Of a stretch of 8,932 nt of DNA, positions 4,812 through 8,932 are shown in pieces. The notes beneath the pieces were generated by a model, which made no database searches, had not been told where the DNA came from, and saw only the letters and a program-made list of their open reading frames with translations. A program made the position numbers and the translations under genes. The stretch is from Rhodospirillales bacterium. GTDB taxonomy: Bacteria > Pseudomonadota > Alphaproteobacteria > Rhodospirillales > JAPHTL01. How positions within the stretch are numbered: position 1 is the first letter of the stretch; each line of letters opens with the position of its first letter. Where the stretch lies: the NCBI GenBank assembly GCA_026193355.1, contig JAPHTL010000174.1, forward strand, positions 1-8,932, written 5' to 3'.

Positions 4812-6251
4812 ATGGTGCATTCCGGGACAAGACGCATTCGTATGCAGATCGCCGTCGCATCGGCTGTTCTGTCGGCTTGCTGGCTCTGGGCCGGTAACGC
4901 TTCAGCGCGCGATGAACTTCCCCAGTCACATGAACAGATCACGCTCAGCTTCGCGCCGCTTGTGCGCGCCACTGCGCCATCCGTGGTCAACATCTATACC
5001 AGCAAGGTCGTTCGCACCCGCGCGACGTCCCCCCTGTTCGACGACCCGTTCTTCCGCCGCTTTTTCGGCCAACGGTTCGCCGTTCCCGGCGAGACAAGGG
5101 AGAGGGTGCAGAATTCGCTCGGCTCCGGCGTCATCGTTCGCGCCGACGGATTGATCGTCACCAACAATCACGTCATCGAGGGGGCCGACGACATCAAAGT
5201 GGTCCTTGCCGACAAGCGTGAGTTCGAGGCAAGTGTGGTTGGCGCGGACGAGCGCACCGACCTGGCGATCCTTCGCATCGAGAACGAGGGCGAAGCCTTC
5301 CCTGCGGCGGCTCTCGGCGATTCCGATGTGCTGGAGGTCGGCGATCTCGTCATCGCGGTCGGAAACCCGTTCGGCGTTGGCCAGACGGTCACCAGCGGCA
5401 TCGTTTCGGCCGTTGCGCGGACCCGTGTCGGCATCTCGGACCTCAACTTCTTCATCCAGACCGACGCCGCCATCAATCCGGGTAATTCAGGCGGCGCGCT
5501 GGTTGGCATGGACGGAAAGATTATCGGTATCAACACGGCCATTTTTTCCCGCTCTGGCGGTTCGATCGGGATCGGGTTCGCCATTCCCGCAAACATGGTT
5601 CGTTCGGTCGTTGAGGGGGTAACCGAAGGCGGCCGTCTGGTCCGCCCCTGGTTCGGTGCTTCCGGCCAGTCGGTCACGGCGGACATCGCCAATTCCCTTG
5701 GTTTGCCGCGCCCGACCGGGGTTCTGATCAATGAGGTCTATGACAACAGCCCGGCGGCCAATGCCGGGCTGCATGTGGGTGATGTCGTCCTGAGCATTGA
5801 AGGACGTGTGGTCGACGATCCGGAGTCCCTGCGTTTCCGTATCGCCACGCTCAAGATGGAAACGAAAGCGACGCTGGATATCCTGCGAAAGGGCAAGGCG
5901 CAGCAGCTTATGATTGCCGTTCAGCCGCCGCCCGAGGATATCCCGCGCGATGTGACCCAGTTGGTGGGTGAGCACCCGCTGGCCGGCGCGGAGGTCGCCA
6001 ATCTGTCTCCGGCCCTGGCAGACGAAATCGGCATGGGCGGCAATCCGCGCGGGGTCATCATTTTGCGACTGCGCAAGGGTGGCACAGCCCAGCGTTTGCG
6101 CTTCCAACCGGGCGATATCGTCCGCGAGATAAATGGCGAAACGATCAAAACGATTGAGGGTTTGCTGAAGGCGGTCGAGGCGCCATCGCGTTCCTGGCGC
6201 GTTGCCATCGAGCGAGACGGAAAAATCCTCAGCCGGGTGTTCCAGAAGTGA
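4812..6251 (+). CDS. Do/HtrA-family (DegP/DegQ-like) periplasmic serine endoprotease
   Basis: Do-family proteases degrade or hold misfolded proteins in the cell envelope. The 479-residue product has an N-terminal export signal: basic n-region (RRIR, 7-10), hydrophobic core (about 11-27) and a plausible signal peptidase I site after NASA (29-32). The trypsin-like domain (about 44-265) carries the full triad: H120 (TNNHVIEG), D150 (TDLAIL) and S226 (NPGNSGGAL). PDZ1 spans about 278-370 and PDZ2 about 388-476, so the two-PDZ layout is that of DegP/DegQ/MucD. I cannot tell which of these it is, so no symbol is given. The only cysteine, C23, sits in LSAC, which also resembles a lipobox. The ATG at 4812 follows AAGGGA/AAAGG motifs; M11 (4842) is an alternative start that would shorten the n-region. 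Its stop overlaps the rarA start (GTGA). A promoter is expected between the terminator and 4811, but no convincing one is visible. Confidence 0.94.
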   Translation: MVHSGTRRIRMQIAVASAVLSACWLWAGNASARDELPQSHEQITLSFAPLVRATAPSVVNIYTSKVVRTRATSPLFDDPFFRRFFGQRFAVPGETRERVQNSLGSGVIVRADGLIVTNNHVIEGADDIKVVLADKREFEASVVGADERTDLAILRIENEGEAFPAAALGDSDVLEVGDLVIAVGNPFGVGQTVTSGIVSAVARTRVGISDLNFFIQTDAAINPGNSGGALVGMDGKIIGINTAIFSRSGGSIGIGFAIPANMVRSVVEGVTEGGRLVRPWFGASGQSVTADIANSLGLPRPTGVLINEVYDNSPAANAGLHVGDVVLSIEGRVVDDPESLRFRIATLKMETKATLDILRKGKAQQLMIAVQPPPEDIPRDVTQLVGEHPLAGAEVANLSPALADEIGMGGNPRGVIILRLRKGGTAQRLRFQPGDIVREINGETIKTIEGLLKAVEAPSRSWRVAIERDGKILSRVFQK

Positions 6252-7561
6252 CTTCGCTTTTCGAGGGTCGTGCCCCAAGGCCGCTGGCCGACAGGATGCG
6301 GCCTGAGAAACTTGAGGAAGTTGTCGGGCAGGATCATCTCCTTGCCACTGGTGCGCCGTTGGGGCGCATGGTGGCGGAGGGGGGGCATCTTGCCTCGATC
6401 ATCCTCTGGGGACCGCCGGGTTGCGGCAAGACGACCATTGCGCGGTTGCTGGCGGAACGGACGGACCTTCATTTCGAACTTTTGTCTGCCGTCTTCTCCG
6501 GCGTTGCCGATCTTCGCAAGGTTTTTGAGGCCGCGCGGAAACGCCGTGAAGATGGTCGTGGCACCCTTCTGTTCGTCGACGAGATCCACCGTTTCAACCG
6601 CGCCCAGCAGGATGGCTTCCTCCCCTATGTTGAGGACGGCACGGTTATCCTTGTCGGCGCAACGACGGAAAACCCTTCCTTCGAGTTGAACGCGGCGCTT
6701 CTGTCGCGCTGTCAGGTGCTGGTTCTGAAGCGCCTTGATGATGCCGCCCTTGAAACCCTGCTCGCGCGCGGCGAGGAACTGGAAGGGGCGCCCTTGCCCC
6801 TTGATGACGACGCCCGCGCCGCGATGCGCGCGATGGCCGATGGCGATGGGCGCTATCTGCTCAACATGGCCGAGGCGCTGTTCGCGCTGCCGAACGACGG
6901 GGAAGGGGGGGCGCAACCCCTCGATCCTGCCGCCCTGGCCGATGTTGTGCAGCGGCGCATGCCGATCTACGACAAAAGTCAGGAAGGGCACTACAACCTG
7001 ATCAGCGCCCTGCACAAATCCCTGCGCGGATCGGACGCCGATGCCGCGCTTTACTGGCTGGCGCGGATGTTGGCCGGTGGGGAAGACGCCCGTTATATCG
7101 CCCGCCGTCTGACGCGTTTTGCCGTGGAGGATATCGGGCTTGCCGATCCCGGCGCGCTGACCCAGGCGGTCGCCGCGTGGGAGGCTTACGAGCGGCTGGG
7201 GTCGCCCGAAGGAGAACTCGCCATTGCCCAGCTTGTCCTCTATCTGGCAACGGCGCCAAAATCCAACGCCGCCTATACCGCTTTCGGCAAGGCCGTCCGG
7301 TCGGCGCGCGAAACCGGATCGCTAATGCCCCCCAAGCACATTCTGAATGCGCCCACAAAGATGATGAAGGAACTGGGCTACGGGGATGGCTATGCCTACG
7401 ACCATGACGCCGAGGATGGGTTTTCAGGGCAGGACTATTTCCCCGACGAGATGCGGCGGCAGGTTTTCTATCAGCCTGTGGAGCGTGGATTCGAACGGGA
7501 AATCACCAAACGCCTAGCCTATTGGCAGCGGCTTCGCACCGAGCGGGCGTCGGGAAAATGA
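6248..7561 (+). CDS. rarA: Replication-associated recombination protein A (AAA+ ATPase, RarA/MgsA)
   Basis: RarA is a cytoplasmic clamp-loader-like AAA+ ATPase (relative of eukaryotic WRNIP1/Mgs1) that acts at stalled replication forks and gaps. The 437-residue product shows Walker A GPPGCGKT (55-62), Walker B LLFVDEIHR (107-115, with D111 and E112), sensor 1 GATTENPSF (137-145) and an LLSRC arginine-finger region (R154). The family-specific NLISALHKSLRGSD (250-263), ARYIARRLTRFAVEDIGLADP (281-301) and C-terminal YFPD...FYQPVERGFE...RL blocks are all present, so it is complete. Translation starts at GTG 6248, which shares four bases (GTGA) with the stop of the protease gene. The conserved start (MTSLFEGRAPRPLADRMRP) supports this. 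With no clear ribosome site of its own, it probably depends on translational coupling. Confidence 0.96.
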   Translation: MTSLFEGRAPRPLADRMRPEKLEEVVGQDHLLATGAPLGRMVAEGGHLASIILWGPPGCGKTTIARLLAERTDLHFELLSAVFSGVADLRKVFEAARKRREDGRGTLLFVDEIHRFNRAQQDGFLPYVEDGTVILVGATTENPSFELNAALLSRCQVLVLKRLDDAALETLLARGEELEGAPLPLDDDARAAMRAMADGDGRYLLNMAEALFALPNDGEGGAQPLDPAALADVVQRRMPIYDKSQEGHYNLISALHKSLRGSDADAALYWLARMLAGGEDARYIARRLTRFAVEDIGLADPGALTQAVAAWEAYERLGSPEGELAIAQLVLYLATAPKSNAAYTAFGKAVRSARETGSLMPPKHILNAPTKMMKELGYGDGYAYDHDAEDGFSGQDYFPDEMRRQVFYQPVERGFEREITKRLAYWQRLRTERASGK

Positions 7562-7625
7562 GGCGGCGTCTTCCGTATGAAAAAGGGACTGTGCCGCGCG
7601 ACGGCGGCGCGTTAGGTTGGTGACC

Positions 7626-8012
7626 ATGTCTGTTAAAATGATGATATCCGTCGCAGCCGGGGGTGCCATCGGCGCCGTTGGCCGCTATGTGGTGATGAGC
7701 CAGGTCGGCCACTGGTTCGGCCACGGCTTTCCTTATGGGACGCTGGTGGTCAACGTTGTCGGTTCCTTCATCCTGGGGGCGCTGGTCGAGGTCATGGCCC
7801 TGATCTGGTCGCCCAGCGAGGAAATTCGCGCCCTTGTCGTTGTCGGCATGCTTGGCGCGTTCACGACGTTCTCGACGTTCTCTCTCGATGTCTATTATCT
7901 GGGGGATCGTTCCGGCGCGGCCATGGCGGCCCTTTATGTCGCCCTGTCTGTCGTGCTGGCCGTTGGCGGCTTCTATGCCGGGATCAATCTGTTCCGGGCG
8001 CTTCTCACATGA
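7626..8012 (+). CDS. crcB: Fluoride channel CrcB (Fluc family)
   Basis: Fluc proteins are small four-helix membrane proteins that dimerise in opposite orientations and export fluoride. The 128-residue product has four hydrophobic segments (about 6-26, 38-60, 67-87 and 97-123) and the family motifs: GGAIGAVGRY (12-21), GTLVVNVVGSFILG (38-51) with pore-region N43, and GAFTTFSTF (77-85), which holds the phenylalanines that line the pore. In this last motif the more common GGFTTFSTF has Ala at position 78. The ATG at 7626 has AGG (7614-7616) 9 bases upstream. TTG 7617 and GTG 7620 in the same frame would add two or three residues but have poorer spacing. The upstream gap is only 64 bases and I see no fluoride riboswitch. 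The stop overlaps the next gene by ATGA. Confidence 0.95.
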   Translation: MSVKMMISVAAGGAIGAVGRYVVMSQVGHWFGHGFPYGTLVVNVVGSFILGALVEVMALIWSPSEEIRALVVVGMLGAFTTFSTFSLDVYYLGDRSGAAMAALYVALSVVLAVGGFYAGINLFRALLT

Positions 8013-8932
8013 CCGGTCTTGTCGCCGTGCGGGTGGCCGCCGATGAAGACGGGGTGAGGCTGGATCGATGGTTCAAGCGCCACCATCCGGAACTGCCGTT
8101 CGGCCGCCTGGCGAAGCTGCTTCGGACCGGGCAGATACGCGTTGACGGGAAACGCGCCAAGGCGGGGCAACGGCTGGAAGAGGGGCAGGAAATCCGCGTT
8201 CCGCCGCTGGGTGATGCGCCCGCGCCCGTGAAAAGAAAGCCTGAAACGCCAAAGCGCATCGATGAAAAGGATGCCGAGGCCCTTCGCAAGTGCGTCCTCT
8301 ACAGGGATCGTGACGTGCTGATCATCAACAAACCGCCGGGACTGGCGGTTCAGGGCGGCAGCAAGACGGCTGTGCATCTGGATGGCATGCTTGACGCCCT
8401 GCGTTTCGATGCGAAAGAGCGCCCGCGCCTTGTCCACCGCCTCGACAAGGATACCTCTGGCGTCATTGTTCTGGCCCGCAACGCCAGGGCAGCAGCCTTT
8501 CTGACCGAATCCTTCCGCACGCGCACCGTGCGCAAACTTTACTGGGCCGCAGTTGTCGGCGTTCCCAAGCCGGCCATGGGGATCATCGACATGCCGCTGG
8601 CCAAGCTTCCGGGCAAGTCAGGGGACAAGGTCGTTGCGGATGAGGATTTCGGAAAGGTTGCGCGAACAGCCTATCGCATAATCGACAGCGCAGGCCGCAA
8701 GGCGGCCTGGCTGGCCATGGAGCCGCTGACCGGGCGCACCCACCAGCTCCGCGTTCATTGCGCCATCCTCGGCACCCCGATCATCGGTGATGGCAAGTAC
8801 GGGGGCGCCGAAGCCTTTGCGTTGGGCGACGGGGTGACGAGCATGGTTCACCTGCATGCCCGTGCGATCCGTTTCAAGGGGAGTGACGGGAAAACGATCG
8901 TCGCTGTCGCGCCTTTGCCCGATCACATGGTG
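8009..8932 (+). CDS. rluC: RluA-family 23S rRNA pseudouridine synthase, RluC-like (3' end outside window)
   Basis: Enzymes of this family isomerise specific uridines to pseudouridine in 23S rRNA; E. coli RluC modifies positions 955, 2504 and 2580. The frame is open from ATG 8009 to the window edge (308 codons), close to the roughly 320 residues of RluC, so only the tail is missing. An N-terminal S4 RNA-binding domain (about 17-70, RLDRWF...LLRTGQIRVDGKR) is followed by a basic linker. The catalytic domain has HRLDKDTSG (143-151), with D146 as the catalytic aspartate, GRTHQLRVH (242-250) and PIIGDGKYGG. The S4 sequence favours RluC over RluD or RluA, but substrate specificity cannot be proven from this. 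The start shares ATGA with the crcB stop, so the two are probably translationally coupled. Confidence 0.93.
   Translation, partial: MTGLVAVRVAADEDGVRLDRWFKRHHPELPFGRLAKLLRTGQIRVDGKRAKAGQRLEEGQEIRVPPLGDAPAPVKRKPETPKRIDEKDAEALRKCVLYRDRDVLIINKPPGLAVQGGSKTAVHLDGMLDALRFDAKERPRLVHRLDKDTSGVIVLARNARAAAFLTESFRTRTVRKLYWAAVVGVPKPAMGIIDMPLAKLPGKSGDKVVADEDFGKVARTAYRIIDSAGRKAAWLAMEPLTGRTHQLRVHCAILGTPIIGDGKYGGAEAFALGDGVTSMVHLHARAIRFKGSDGKTIVAVAPLPDHMV

Noticed and set aside
4827..4850. Twin-arginine export motif in the protease signal (TRRIR)
   Set aside because: The residues after the arginine pair (I-R-M-Q) do not match the x-F-L-K part of the Tat motif; a Sec-type signal is the simpler reading.
5921..7015. 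A 364-codon minus-strand frame across the protease-rarA junction
   Set aside because: It is antisense to two well-supported overlapping genes, and its composition is that of a shadow frame.
1..8932. Mobile element, defence system, CRISPR array or tRNA
   Set aside because: The window is filled by recognisable core genes on one strand, with gaps of at most 148 bases. I saw no repeat array, inverted-repeat-flanked transposase or cloverleaf sequence.

Overview
This window looks like a chromosomal core segment from a GC-rich alphaproteobacterium, possibly Rhodospirillales-like. The evidence is the gene order secY-adk-rpsM-rpsK-rpoA-rplQ, with adk inserted between secY and rpsM and with no rpmJ and no rpsD. 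That order is typical of alphaproteobacteria and differs from the E. coli spc/alpha layout. The same order continues into a Do-family protease, rarA, crcB and an RluC-type pseudouridine synthase. Placement below class level is a guess from protein resemblance. All recognisable genes are on the + strand.

Region 1 (1-4672) is the distal end of the ribosomal-protein superoperon. It holds the last bases of an upstream gene (rplO expected), then secY (translocon channel), adk (adenylate kinase with a four-cysteine zinc-type lid), rpsM (S13, TTG start), rpsK (S11), rpoA (RNA polymerase alpha, GTG start) and rplQ (L17). A consensus sigma70-type promoter (TTGACA, 16 bp, TATAAT) sits between adk and rpsM, so rpsM-rplQ can be transcribed independently of secY-adk. 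The rpsK-rpoA spacer carries a cluster of hairpins, one resembling a Rho-independent terminator or attenuator. The rpoA-rplQ spacer carries two more hairpins without T-tracts. A strong Rho-independent terminator at 4702-4733 closes the operon.

Region 2 (4735-8932) is a second, tightly packed unit: an exported Do/HtrA-family serine protease with two PDZ domains, rarA (AAA+ replication-fork maintenance ATPase), crcB (Fluc fluoride channel) and an RluC-like 23S rRNA pseudouridine synthase that runs off the window end. The protease and rarA overlap at GTGA, and crcB and the synthase overlap at ATGA, which implies translational coupling and a shared transcript. The products act in unrelated processes, so this looks like conserved housekeeping neighbours and not a pathway.

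I found no mobile element, CRISPR array, tRNA, rRNA or unfamiliar gene system. No gene-free stretch exceeds 150 bases. The points worth a second look are regulatory (promoter, attenuator-like hairpins, unusual starts) and a few protein details (zinc lid of Adk, lipobox-like sequence in the protease).
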